Source of the DNA: Locusta migratoria | Taxonomy: Eukaryota > Arthropoda > Insecta > Orthoptera > Acrididae | Length of the DNA: 64,000 nucleotides | NCBI GenBank assembly: GCA_026315105.1 | Contig: JAOYRU010000121.1 | Location: 1 to 64,000 of the forward strand | Direction: 5' to 3' | Shown here: positions 10,919-20,779 of the stretch, one piece after another | Position numbering within the stretch: the first letter of the stretch is position 1 | Layout of the letters: each line of letters starts with the position of its first letter | Notes under the pieces: generated by a model | Told to the model about the DNA's origin: nothing | The model's database searches: none | The model's input: only the letters and a program-made list of their open reading frames with translations | Program-made: the position numbers and the translations under genes

Positions 10919-10927
10919 AAAACAAAA
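10919..10927 (-). terminator. Pol III terminator of tRNA-Ala (representative)
   Basis: Read on the minus strand, two T4 runs separated by one G begin 3 nt past the tRNA-Ala discriminator base. In eight units (11, 34, 36, 37, 39, 41, 44, 49) a substitution interrupts the proximal run and leaves only the distal T4. Confidence 0.75.
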
Positions 10928-10929
10928 TT

Positions 10930-11001
10930 TGGAGGAGCTGGGATTTGAACCCAGGACTTTCTGCATGCGAAGCAGACACTCTACCACTGAGTTACACCCC
11001 C
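10930..11001 (-). tRNA. tRNA-Ala (CGC), unit 12
   Basis: Consensus copy. Confidence 0.93.
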
Positions 11002-11098
11002 GCTTCCAGCACGCCGTCTCACGAAGAGCCTTCTGACGTCGTTTTAAGCAGTGAACAGTGCATTATGGTACTGCTCATACATGAAGGGCTACGGCGTC
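11002..11098. promoter_or_regulatory. 97-bp divergent spacer between tRNA-Ala and tRNA-Trp (representative)
   Basis: This is the shared 5' flank of two divergently transcribed Pol III genes, so it holds both leaders and any upstream elements. It contains a CRE/ATF-like TGACGTC at 11034-11040 (changed to TGATGTC in units 14 and 17) and an inverted repeat AGCAGT/ACTGCT (11047-11052 and 11070-11075). A regulatory role is inferred from position only; the internal A and B boxes should be the main promoters. Confidence 0.4.
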
Positions 11099-11170
11099 GA
11101 CTCCGTGGCGCAACGGTAGCGCGTCTGACTCCAGATCAGAAGGTTGCGTGTTCAAATCACGTCGGGGTCA
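11099..11170 (+). tRNA. tRNA-Trp (CCA), unit 12
   Basis: Consensus copy. Confidence 0.95.
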
Positions 11171-11484
11171 TTGCGAAAATTTTCGTCCGCAAAAGAGTTT
11201 GGAGAAAATGTCACTAAAATCACATATCAAACGATTACGTCTAGCGAACTATCAGACGCTGTTTTAACAAGGCCACAAACGTAATTTTCCTATTCGGACG
11301 CCGACTGGAAGGCACCGCGTAGCACATTCGCCATCTGCAAAGTGCCGAGGACATTTTTTGTTTACATTTTTAACACTAAAATACTAATGGCAAATAACGA
11401 AAAATGCAATATTTTGCTCCATGTCACGTCTTCGACCAGGCTGAGGAAAAGGTGGTCCTAATATCTGCATAGTGTGCAGGGCGT
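11171..11484. other. 314-bp spacer between tRNA-Trp and tRNA-Cys (representative)
   Basis: I see no gene here. The left end has the tRNA-Trp terminator inside a 12-bp palindrome (CGAAAATTTTCG). The middle is AT-rich with homopolymer T and A runs. It holds the polymorphic site 11408 (A here, T in most units), which turns GCTATATTTT into GCAATATTTT about 77 bp upstream of tRNA-Cys. Confidence 0.6.
11180..11183 (+). terminator. Pol III terminator of tRNA-Trp (representative)
   Basis: A T4 run lies 10 nt past the tRNA-Trp 3' end, within a perfect 12-bp palindrome. Unit 3 has T5 here. Confidence 0.7.
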
Positions 11485-11556
11485 GGGGGTATAGCTCAGT
11501 CGTAGAGCATTCGACTGCAGATCGAGAGGTCCCCGGTTCAATCCCGGGTGCCCCCT
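11485..11556 (+). tRNA. tRNA-Cys (GCA), unit 12
   Basis: Consensus copy. Confidence 0.92.
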
Positions 11557-11559
11557 TCA

Positions 11560-11564
11560 TTTTT
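11560..11564 (+). terminator. Pol III terminator of tRNA-Cys (representative)
   Basis: A T5 run starts 4 nt after the discriminator base. Unit 2 has T4 at the equivalent site. Confidence 0.75.
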
Positions 11565-11744
11565 CGATGTCATCAAATAATGTATAGATTGACGTTACGA
11601 ATGCCAATTTACAGTTTCTGATGTACTCTGAGCTTCCCAACAAGGGCTATGGAGCATCCAGGGTCGTACACATGATATTATCTTTTTCTTGACTTGGCTG
11701 ACTTTGCTCGACTGCCGCTCGCTGCCGCTCGGTCCTAGGGTGGC

Positions 11745-11826
11745 TTTATATAACGCAAGTGAACAACGAGTCTGCGGGAAGATCGTAGTGCACACAACAC
11801 AAACAGTACCCAATCTGGCTGATTGG
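11745..11826 (-). promoter_or_regulatory. Candidate Pol II-like promoter: inverted CCAAT dyad plus TATA box (representative)
   Basis: On the minus strand an inverted pair of CCAAT boxes (arms CCAATC/GATTGG, 5-nt centre, 11810-11826) lies about 56 bp upstream of a TATA box (TTATATAAA in minus orientation, 11745-11753). This order fits a Pol II core promoter firing leftward across the GCCGCTCG direct repeats and then antisense through tRNA-Cys. No recognisable product lies downstream; the first ATG opens only an 8-codon frame. It could be a relic of a gene captured in the founding unit. It recurs in every unit with a complete spacer. Confidence 0.3.
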
Positions 11827-11914
11827 TGAAAGATTCGCGTACGCAGAAATACATTCATGTTTTTTGTCGATACGCAAAAACGTTTTCCAAAACACGTAGT
11901 CGGAAAACAAAATT

Positions 11915-11986
11915 TGGAGGAGCTGGGATTTGAACCCAGGACTTTCTGCATGCGAAGCAGACACTCTACCACTGAGTTACACCCCC
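11915..11986 (-). tRNA. tRNA-Ala (CGC), unit 13
   Basis: Consensus copy. Confidence 0.93.
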
Positions 11987-12083
11987 GCTTCCAGCACGCC
12001 GTCTCACGAAGAGCCTTCTGACGTCGTTTTAAGCAGTGAACAGTGCATTATGGTACTGCTCATACATGAAGGGCTACGGCGTC

Positions 12084-12155
12084 GACTCCGTGGCGCAACG
12101 GTAGCGCGTCTGACTCCAGATCAGAAGGTTGCGTGTTCAAATCACGTCGGGGTCA
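12084..12155 (+). tRNA. tRNA-Trp (CCA), unit 13
   Basis: Consensus copy. Confidence 0.95.
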
Positions 12156-12469
12156 TTGCGAAAATTTTCGTCCGCAAAAGAGTTTGGAGAAAATGTCACT
12201 AAAATCACATATCAAACGATTACGTCTAGCGAACTATCAGACGCTGTTTTAACAAGGCCACAAACGTAATTTTCCTATTCGGACGCCGACTGGAAGGCAC
12301 CGCGTAGCACATTCGCCATCTGCAAAGTGCCGAGGACATTTTTTGTTTACATTTTTAACACTAAAATACTAATGGCAAATAACGAAAAATGCTATATTTT
12401 GCTCCATGTCACGTCTTCGACCAGGCTGAGGAAAAGGTGGTCCTAATATCTGCATAGTGTGCAGGGCGT

Positions 12470-12541
12470 GGGGGTATAGCTCAGTCGTAGAGCATTCGAC
12501 TGCAGATCGAGAGGTCCCCGGTTCAATCCCGGGTGCCCCCT
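12470..12541 (+). tRNA. tRNA-Cys (GCA), unit 13
   Basis: Consensus copy. Confidence 0.92.
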
Positions 12542-12899
12542 TCATTTTTCGATGTCATCAAATAATGTATAGATTGACGTTACGAATGCCAATTTACAGT
12601 TTCTGATGTACTCTGAGCTTCCCAACAAGGGCTATGGAGCATCCAGGGTCGTACACATGATATTATCTTTTTCTTGACTTGGCTGACTTTGCTCGACTGC
12701 CGCTCGCTGCCGCTCGGTCCTAGGGTGGCTTTATATAACGCAAGTGAACAACGAGTCTGCGGGAAGATCGTAGTGCACACAACACAAACAGTACCCAATC
12801 TGGCTGATTGGTGAAAGATTCGCGTACGCAGAAATACATTCATGTTTTTTGTCGATACGCAAAAACGTTTTCCAAAACACGTAGTCGGAAAACAAAATT

Positions 12900-12971
12900 T
12901 GGAGGAGCTGGGATTTGAACCCAGGACTTTCTGCATGCGAAGCAGACACTCTACCACTGAGTTACACCCCC
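12900..12971 (-). tRNA. tRNA-Ala (CGC), unit 14
   Basis: Consensus gene; 5' flank has C-to-T at 13007 in the CRE-like motif. Confidence 0.93.
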
Positions 12972-13068
12972 GCTTCCAGCACGCCGTCTCACGAAGAGCC
13001 TTCTGATGTCGTTTTAAGCAGTGAACAGTGCATTATGGTACTGCTCATACATGAAGGGCTACGGCGTC

Positions 13069-13140
13069 GACTCCGTGGCGCAACGGTAGCGCGTCTGACT
13101 CCAGATCAGAAGGTTGCGTGTTCAAATCACGTCGGGGTCA
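13069..13140 (+). tRNA. tRNA-Trp (CCA), unit 14
   Basis: Consensus copy. Confidence 0.95.
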
Positions 13141-13454
13141 TTGCGAAAATTTTCGTCCGCAAAAGAGTTTGGAGAAAATGTCACTAAAATCACATATCAA
13201 ACGATTACGTCTAGCGAACTATCAGACGCTGTTTTAACAAGGCCACAAACGTAATTTTCCTATTCGGACGCCGACTGGAAGGCACCGCGTAGCACATTCG
13301 CCATCTGCAAAGTGCCGAGGACATTTTTTGTTTACATTTTTAACACTAAAATACTAATGGCAAATAACGAAAAATGCTATATTTTGCTCCATGTCACGTC
13401 TTCGACCAGGCTGAGGAAAAGGTGGTCCTAATATCTGCATAGTGTGCAGGGCGT

Positions 13455-13526
13455 GGGGGTATAGCTCAGTCGTAGAGCATTCGACTGCAGATCGAGAGGT
13501 CCCCGGTTCAATCCCGGGTGCCCCCT
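13455..13526 (+). tRNA. tRNA-Cys (GCA), unit 14
   Basis: Consensus copy. Confidence 0.92.
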
Positions 13527-13884
13527 TCATTTTTCGATGTCATCAAATAATGTATAGATTGACGTTACGAATGCCAATTTACAGTTTCTGATGTACTCTG
13601 AGCTTCCCAACAAGGGCTATGGAGCATCCAGGGTCGTACACATGATATTATCTTTTTCTTGACTTGGCTGACTTTGCTCGACTGCCGCTCGCTGCCGCTC
13701 GGTCCTAGGGTGGCTTTATATAACGCAAGTGAACAACGAGTCTGCGGGAAGATCGTAGTGCACACAACACAAACAGTACCCAATCTGGCTGATTGGTGAA
13801 AGATTCGCGTACGCAGAAATACATTCATGTTTTTTGTCGATACGCAAAAACGTTTTCCAAAACACGTAGTCGGAAAACAAAATT

Positions 13885-13956
13885 TGGAGGAGCTGGGATT
13901 TGAACCCAGGACTTTCTGCATGCGAAGCAGACACTCTACCACTGAGTTACACCCCC
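13885..13956 (-). tRNA. tRNA-Ala (CGC), unit 15
   Basis: Consensus copy. Confidence 0.93.
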
Positions 13957-14053
13957 GCTTCCAGCACGCCGTCTCACGAAGAGCCTTCTGACGTCGTTTT
14001 AAGCAGTGAACAGTGCATTATGGTACTGCTCATACATGAAGGGCTACGGCGTC

Positions 14054-14125
14054 GACTCCGTGGCGCAACGGTAGCGCGTCTGACTCCTGATCAGAAGGTT
14101 GCGTGTTCAAATCACGTCGGGGTCA
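14054..14125 (+). tRNA. tRNA-Trp-type, CCT anticodon, unit 15
   Basis: Anticodon-switch allele (T at 14088). Confidence 0.9.
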
Positions 14126-14439
14126 TTGCGAAAATTTTCGTCCGCAAAAGAGTTTGGAGAAAATGTCACTAAAATCACATATCAAACGATTACGTCTAGC
14201 GAACTATCAGACGCTGTTTTAACAAGGCCACAAACGTAATTTTCCTATTCGGACGCCGACTGGAAGGCACCGCGTAGCACATTCGCCATCTGCAAAGTGC
14301 CGAGGACATTTTTTGTTTACATTTTTAACACTAAAATACTAATGGCAAATAACGAAAAATGCTATATTTTGCTCCATGTCACGTCTTCGACCAGGCTGAG
14401 GAAAAGGTGGTCCTAATATCTGCATAGTGTGCAGGGCGT

Positions 14440-14511
14440 GGGGGTATAGCTCAGTCGTAGAGCATTCGACTGCAGATCGAGAGGTCCCCGGTTCAATCCC
14501 GGGTGCCCCCT
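14440..14511 (+). tRNA. tRNA-Cys (GCA), unit 15
   Basis: Consensus copy; following spacer has the C variant at 14757. Confidence 0.92.
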
Positions 14512-14869
14512 TCATTTTTCGATGTCATCAAATAATGTATAGATTGACGTTACGAATGCCAATTTACAGTTTCTGATGTACTCTGAGCTTCCCAACAAGG
14601 GCTATGGAGCATCCAGGGTCGTACACATGATATTATCTTTTTCTTGACTTGGCTGACTTTGCTCGACTGCCGCTCGCTGCCGCTCGGTCCTAGGGTGGCT
14701 TTATATAACGCAAGTGAACAACGAGTCTGCGGGAAGATCGTAGTGCACACAACACACACAGTACCCAATCTGGCTGATTGGTGAAAGATTCGCGTACGCA
14801 GAAATACATTCATGTTTTTTGTCGATACGCAAAAACGTTTTCCAAAACACGTAGTCGGAAAACAAAATT

Positions 14870-14941
14870 TGGAGGAGCTGGGATTTGAACCCAGGACTTT
14901 CTGCATGCGAAGCAGACACTCTACCACTGAGTTACACCCCC
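14870..14941 (-). tRNA. tRNA-Ala (CGC), unit 16
   Basis: Consensus copy. Confidence 0.93.
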
Positions 14942-15038
14942 GCTTCCAGCACGCCGTCTCACGAAGAGCCTTCTGACGTCGTTTTAAGCAGTGAACAGTG
15001 CATTATGGTACTGCTCATACATGAAGGGCTACGGCGTC

Positions 15039-15110
15039 GACTCCGTGGCGCAACGGTAGCGCGTCTGACTCCAGATCAGAAGGTTGCGTGTTCAAATCAC
15101 GTCGGGGTCA
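15039..15110 (+). tRNA. tRNA-Trp (CCA), unit 16
   Basis: Consensus copy. Confidence 0.95.
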
Positions 15111-15424
15111 TTGCGAAAATTTTCGTCCGCAAAAGAGTTTGGAGAAAATGTCACTAAAATCACATATCAAACGATTACGTCTAGCGAACTATCAGACGCT
15201 GTTTTAACAAGGCCACAAACGTAATTTTCCTATTCGGACGCCGACTGGAAGGCACCGCGTAGCACATTCGCCATCTGCAAAGTGCCGAGGACATTTTTTG
15301 TTTACATTTTTAACACTAAAATACTAATGGCAAATAACGAAAAATGCTATATTTTGCTCCATGTCACGTCTTCGACCAGGCTGAGGAAAAGGTGGTCCTA
15401 ATATCTGCATAGTGTGCAGGGCGT

Positions 15425-15496
15425 GGGGGTATAGCTCAGTCGTAGAGCATTCGACTGCAGATCGAGAGGTCCCCGGTTCAATCCCGGGTGCCCCCT
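15425..15496 (+). tRNA. tRNA-Cys (GCA), unit 16
   Basis: Consensus copy. Confidence 0.92.
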
Positions 15497-15854
15497 TCAT
15501 TTTTCGATGTCATCAAATAATGTATAGATTGACGTTACGAATGCCAATTTACAGTTTCTGATGTACTCTGAGCTTCCCAACAAGGGCTATGGAGCATCCA
15601 GGGTCGTACACATGATATTATCTTTTTCTTGACTTGGCTGACTTTGCTCGACTGCCGCTCGCTGCCGCTCGGTCCTAGGGTGGCTTTATATAACGCAAGT
15701 GAACAACGAGTCTGCGGGAAGATCGTAGTGCACACAACACAAACAGTACCCAATCTGGCTGATTGGTGAAAGATTCGCGTACGCAGAAATACATTCATGT
15801 TTTTTGTCGATACGCAAAAACGTTTTCCAAAACACGTAGTCGGAAAACAAAATT

Positions 15855-15926
15855 TGGAGGAGCTGGGATTTGAACCCAGGACTTTCTGCATGCGAAGCAG
15901 ACACTCTACCACTGAGTTACACCCCC
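15855..15926 (-). tRNA. tRNA-Ala (CGC), unit 17
   Basis: Consensus gene; same flank variant as unit 14 (15962). Confidence 0.93.
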
Positions 15927-16023
15927 GCTTCCAGCACGCCGTCTCACGAAGAGCCTTCTGATGTCGTTTTAAGCAGTGAACAGTGCATTATGGTACTGCT
16001 CATACATGAAGGGCTACGGCGTC

Positions 16024-16095
16024 GACTCCGTGGCGCAACGGTAGCGCGTCTGACTCCAGATCAGAAGGTTGCGTGTTCAAATCACGTCGGGGTCA
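16024..16095 (+). tRNA. tRNA-Trp (CCA), unit 17
   Basis: Consensus copy. Confidence 0.95.
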
Positions 16096-16409
16096 TTGCG
16101 AAAATTTTCGTCCGCAAAAGAGTTTGGAGAAAATGTCACTAAAATCACATATCAAACGATTACGTCTAGCGAACTATCAGACGCTGTTTTAACAAGGCCA
16201 CAAACGTAATTTTCCTATTCGGACGCCGACTGGAAGGCACCGCGTAGCACATTCGCCATCTGCAAAGTGCCGAGGACATTTTTTGTTTACATTTTTAACA
16301 CTAAAATACTAATGGCAAATAACGAAAAATGCTATATTTTGCTCCATGTCACGTCTTCGACCAGGCTGAGGAAAAGGTGGTCCTAATATCTGCATAGTGT
16401 GCAGGGCGT

Positions 16410-16481
16410 GGGGGTATAGCTCAGTCGTAGAGCATTCGACTGCAGATCGAGAGGTCCCCGGTTCAATCCCGGGTGCCCCCT
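16410..16481 (+). tRNA. tRNA-Cys (GCA), unit 17
   Basis: Consensus copy. Confidence 0.92.
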
Positions 16482-16839
16482 TCATTTTTCGATGTCATCA
16501 AATAATGTATAGATTGACGTTACGAATGCCAATTTACAGTTTCTGATGTACTCTGAGCTTCCCAACAAGGGCTATGGAGCATCCAGGGTCGTACACATGA
16601 TATTATCTTTTTCTTGACTTGGCTGACTTTGCTCGACTGCCGCTCGCTGCCGCTCGGTCCTAGGGTGGCTTTATATAACGCAAGTGAACAACGAGTCTGC
16701 GGGAAGATCGTAGTGCACACAACACAAACAGTACCCAATCTGGCTGATTGGTGAAAGATTCGCGTACGCAGAAATACATTCATGTTTTTTGTCGATACGC
16801 AAAAACGTTTTCCAAAACACGTAGTCGGAAAACAAAATT

Positions 16840-16911
16840 TGGAGGAGCTGGGATTTGAACCCAGGACTTTCTGCATGCGAAGCAGACACTCTACCACTGA
16901 GTTACACCCCC
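16840..16911 (-). tRNA. tRNA-Ala (CGC), unit 18
   Basis: Consensus copy. Confidence 0.93.
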
Positions 16912-17008
16912 GCTTCCAGCACGCCGTCTCACGAAGAGCCTTCTGACGTCGTTTTAAGCAGTGAACAGTGCATTATGGTACTGCTCATACATGAAGGGCT
17001 ACGGCGTC

Positions 17009-17080
17009 GACTCCGTGGCGCAACGGTAGCGCGTCTGACTCCTGATCAGAAGGTTGCGTGTTCAAATCACGTCGGGGTCA
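17009..17080 (+). tRNA. tRNA-Trp-type, CCT anticodon, unit 18
   Basis: Anticodon-switch allele (T at 17043). Confidence 0.9.
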
Positions 17081-17394
17081 TTGCGAAAATTTTCGTCCGC
17101 AAAAGAGTTTGGAGAAAATGTCACTAAAATCACATATCAAACGATTACGTCTAGCGAACTATCAGACGCTGTTTTAACAAGGCCACAAACGTAATTTTCC
17201 TATTCGGACGCCGACTGGAAGGCACCGCGTAGCACATTCGCCATCTGCAAAGTGCCGAGGACATTTTTTGTTTACATTTTTAACACTAAAATACTAATGG
17301 CAAATAACGAAAAATGCTATATTTTGCTCCATGTCACGTCTTCGACCAGGCTGAGGAAAAGGTGGTCCTAATATCTGCATAGTGTGCAGGGCGT

Positions 17395-17466
17395 GGGGGT
17401 ATAGCTCAGTCGTAGAGCATTCGACTGCAGATCGAGAGGTCCCCGGTTCAATCCCGGGTGCCCCCT
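17395..17466 (+). tRNA. tRNA-Cys (GCA), unit 18
   Basis: Consensus copy; following spacer has the C variant at 17712. Confidence 0.92.
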
Positions 17467-17824
17467 TCATTTTTCGATGTCATCAAATAATGTATAGATT
17501 GACGTTACGAATGCCAATTTACAGTTTCTGATGTACTCTGAGCTTCCCAACAAGGGCTATGGAGCATCCAGGGTCGTACACATGATATTATCTTTTTCTT
17601 GACTTGGCTGACTTTGCTCGACTGCCGCTCGCTGCCGCTCGGTCCTAGGGTGGCTTTATATAACGCAAGTGAACAACGAGTCTGCGGGAAGATCGTAGTG
17701 CACACAACACACACAGTACCCAATCTGGCTGATTGGTGAAAGATTCGCGTACGCAGAAATACATTCATGTTTTTTGTCGATACGCAAAAACGTTTTCCAA
17801 AACACGTAGTCGGAAAACAAAATT

Positions 17825-17896
17825 TGGAGGAGCTGGGATTTGAACCCAGGACTTTCTGCATGCGAAGCAGACACTCTACCACTGAGTTACACCCCC
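17825..17896 (-). tRNA. tRNA-Ala (CGC), unit 19
   Basis: Consensus copy. Confidence 0.93.
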
Positions 17897-17993
17897 GCTT
17901 CCAGCACGCCGTCTCACGAAGAGCCTTCTGACGTCGTTTTAAGCAGTGAACAGTGCATTATGGTACTGCTCATACATGCAGGGCTACGGCGTC

Positions 17994-18065
17994 GACTCCG
18001 TGGCGCAACGGTAGCGCGTCTGACTCCAGATCAGAAGGTTGCGTGTTCAAATCACGTCGGGGTCA
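17994..18065 (+). tRNA. tRNA-Trp (CCA), unit 19
   Basis: Consensus gene; 5' flank has a private A-to-C change near 17979. Confidence 0.95.
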
Positions 18066-18379
18066 TTGCGAAAATTTTCGTCCGCAAAAGAGTTTGGAGA
18101 AAATGTCACTAAAATCACATATCAAACGATTACGTCTAGCGAACTATCAGACGCTGTTTTAACAAGGCCACAAACGTAATTTTCCTATTCGGACGCCGAC
18201 TGGAAGGCACCGCGTAGCACATTCGCCATCTGCAAAGTGCCGAGGACATTTTTTGTTTACATTTTTAACACTAAAATACTAATGGCAAATAACGAAAAAT
18301 GCAATATTTTGCTCCATGTCACGTCTTCGACCAGGCTGAGGAAAAGGTGGTCCTAATATCTGCATAGTGTGCAGGGCGT

Positions 18380-18451
18380 GGGGGTATAGCTCAGTCGTAG
18401 AGCATTCGACTGCAGATCGAGAGGTCCCCGGTTCAATCCCGGGTGCCCCCT
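18380..18451 (+). tRNA. tRNA-Cys (GCA), unit 19
   Basis: Consensus copy. Confidence 0.92.
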
Positions 18452-18809
18452 TCATTTTTCGATGTCATCAAATAATGTATAGATTGACGTTACGAATGCC
18501 AATTTACAGTTTCTGATGTACTCTGAGCTTCCCAACAAGGGCTATGGAGCATCCAGGGTCGTACACATGATATTATCTTTTTCTTGACTTGGCTGACTTT
18601 GCTCGACTGCCGCTCGCTGCCGCTCGGTCCTAGGGTGGCTTTATATAACGCAAGTGAACAACGAGTCTGCGGGAAGATCGTAGTGCACACAACACACACA
18701 GTACCCAATCTGGCTGATTGGTGAAAGATTCGCGTACGCAGAAATACATTCATGTTTTTTGTCGATACGCAAAAACGTTTTCCAAAACACGTAGTCGGAA
18801 AACAAAATT

Positions 18810-18881
18810 TGGAGGAGCTGGGATTTGAACCCAGGACTTTCTGCATGCGAAGCAGACACTCTACCACTGAGTTACACCCCC
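18810..18881 (-). tRNA. tRNA-Ala (CGC), unit 20
   Basis: Consensus copy. Confidence 0.93.
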
Positions 18882-18978
18882 GCTTCCAGCACGCCGTCTC
18901 ACGAAGAGCCTTCTGACGTCGTTTTAAGCAGTGAACAGTGCATTATGGTACTGCTCATACATGAAGGGCTACGGCGTC

Positions 18979-19050
18979 GACTCCGTGGCGCAACGGTAGC
19001 GCGTCTGACTCCAGATCAGAAGGTTGCGTGTTCAAATCACGTCGGGGTCA
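18979..19050 (+). tRNA. tRNA-Trp (CCA), unit 20
   Basis: Consensus copy. Confidence 0.95.
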
Positions 19051-19364
19051 TTGCGAAAATTTTCGTCCGCAAAAGAGTTTGGAGAAAATGTCACTAAAAT
19101 CACATATCAAACGATTACGTCTAGCGAACTATCAGACGCTGTTTTAACAAGGCCACAAACGTAATTTTCCTATTCGGACGCCGACTGGAAGGCACCGCGT
19201 AGCACATTCGCCATCTGCAAAGTGCCGAGGACATTTTTTGTTTACATTTTTAACACTAAAATACTAATGGCAAATAACGAAAAATGCTATATTTTGCTCC
19301 ATGTCACGTCTTCGACCAGGCTGAGGAAAAGGTGGTCCTAATATCTGCATAGTGTGCAGGGCGT

Positions 19365-19436
19365 GGGGGTATAGCTCAGTCGTAGAGCATTCGACTGCAG
19401 ATCGAGAGGTCCCCGGTTCAATCCCGGGTGCCCCCT
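19365..19436 (+). tRNA. tRNA-Cys (GCA), unit 20
   Basis: Consensus copy. Confidence 0.92.
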
Positions 19437-19794
19437 TCATTTTTCGATGTCATCAAATAATGTATAGATTGACGTTACGAATGCCAATTTACAGTTTCTG
19501 ATGTACTCTGAGCTTCCCAACAAGGGCTATGGAGCATCCAGGGTCGTACACATGATATTATCTTTTTCTTGACTTGGCTGACTTTGCTCGACTGCCGCTC
19601 GCTGCCGCTCGGTCCTAGGGTGGCTTTATATAACGCAAGTGAACAACGAGTCTGCGGGAAGATCGTAGTGCACACAACACAAACAGTACCCAATCTGGCT
19701 GATTGGTGAAAGATTCGCGTACGCAGAAATACATTCATGTTTTTTGTCGATACGCAAAAACGTTTTCCAAAACACGTAGTCGGAAAACAAAATT

Positions 19795-19866
19795 TGGAGG
19801 AGCTGGGATTTGAACCCAGGACTTTCTGCATGCGAAGCAGACACTCTACCACTGAGTTACACCCCC
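19795..19866 (-). tRNA. tRNA-Ala (CGC), unit 21
   Basis: Consensus copy. Confidence 0.93.
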
Positions 19867-19963
19867 GCTTCCAGCACGCCGTCTCACGAAGAGCCTTCTG
19901 ACGTCGTTTTAAGCAGTGAACAGTGCATTATGGTACTGCTCATACATGAAGGGCTACGGCGTC

Positions 19964-20035
19964 GACTCCGTGGCGCAACGGTAGCGCGTCTGACTCCAGA
20001 TCAGAAGGTTGCGTGTTCAAATCACGTCGGGGTCA
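19964..20035 (+). tRNA. tRNA-Trp (CCA), unit 21
   Basis: Consensus copy. Confidence 0.95.
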
Positions 20036-20349
20036 TTGCGAAAATTTTCGTCCGCAAAAGAGTTTGGAGAAAATGTCACTAAAATCACATATCAAACGAT
20101 TACGTCTAGCGAACTATCAGACGCTGTTTTAACAAGGCCACAAACGTAATTTTCCTATTCGGACGCCGACTGGAAGGCACCGCGTAGCACATTCGCCATC
20201 TGCAAAGTGCCGAGGACATTTTTTGTTTACATTTTTAACACTAAAATACTAATGGCAAATAACGAAAAATGCAATATTTTGCTCCATGTCACGTCTTCGA
20301 CCAGGCTGAGGAAAAGGTGGTCCTAATATCTGCATAGTGTGCAGGGCGT

Positions 20350-20421
20350 GGGGGTATAGCTCAGTCGTAGAGCATTCGACTGCAGATCGAGAGGTCCCCG
20401 GTTCAATCCCGGGTGCCCCCT
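20350..20421 (+). tRNA. tRNA-Cys (GCA), unit 21
   Basis: Consensus copy. Confidence 0.92.
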
Positions 20422-20779
20422 TCATTTTTCGATGTCATCAAATAATGTATAGATTGACGTTACGAATGCCAATTTACAGTTTCTGATGTACTCTGAGCTT
20501 CCCAACAAGGGCTATGGAGCATCCAGGGTCGTACACATGATATTATCTTTTTCTTGACTTGGCTGACTTTGCTCGACTGCCGCTCGCTGCCGCTCGGTCC
20601 TAGGGTGGCTTTATATAACGCAAGTGAACAACGAGTCTGCGGGAAGATCGTAGTGCACACAACACACACAGTACCCAATCTGGCTGATTGGTGAAAGATT
20701 CGCGTACGCAGAAATACATTCATGTTTTTTGTCGATACGCAAAAACGTTTTCCAAAACACGTAGTCGGAAAACAAAATT

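Larger units (their letters stand above)
10930..11914. repeat. Representative 985-bp repeat unit (unit 12)
   Basis: Layout by offset from the unit start: tRNA-Ala minus 1-72; divergent spacer 73-169; tRNA-Trp plus 170-241; spacer 242-555; tRNA-Cys plus 556-627; spacer 628-985. The two plus-strand genes point toward the next unit's minus-strand tRNA-Ala, so tRNA-Cys and the following tRNA-Ala converge on a 358-bp spacer. This unit carries the sporadic T-to-A substitution at 11408 that recurs in about a third of units. Confidence 0.95.
11557..11914. other. 358-bp spacer between tRNA-Cys and the next tRNA-Ala (representative)
   Basis: The longest non-tRNA stretch of the unit, between two convergent Pol III genes. 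It holds the tRNA-Cys terminator, a GC-rich pair of GCCGCTCG direct repeats, a TATA-like box, an inverted CCAAT dyad and the tRNA-Ala terminator. No RNA or protein gene is recognised. Confidence 0.6.
12900..18809. repeat. 3-unit higher-order repeat (units 14-16 and 17-19)
   Basis: Three private marks recur in the same order exactly 2955 bp (3 x 985) apart: C-to-T at 13007/15962, the CCT anticodon at 14088/17043, and the A-to-C spacer change at 14757/17712. Unit 19 has since gained marks of its own. This indicates a 3-unit tandem duplication. Confidence 0.8.

Noticed and set aside
11644..11700. Short coding frame after the candidate minus-strand promoter
   Set aside because: The first ATG opens only about 8 codons before a stop and shows no similarity to a known protein.
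11745..11753. TATA box used on the plus strand to drive a gene toward tRNA-Ala
   Set aside because: The CCAAT dyad would then lie downstream, and the plus-strand product would only be antisense to tRNA-Ala. The minus-strand reading is the better fit, though still unproven.
11720..11760. U6-type snRNA or other Pol III type 3 gene near the TATA box
   Set aside because: No recognisable snRNA, 7SK, RNase P or SRP RNA sequence follows on either strand, and I could not identify a PSE.
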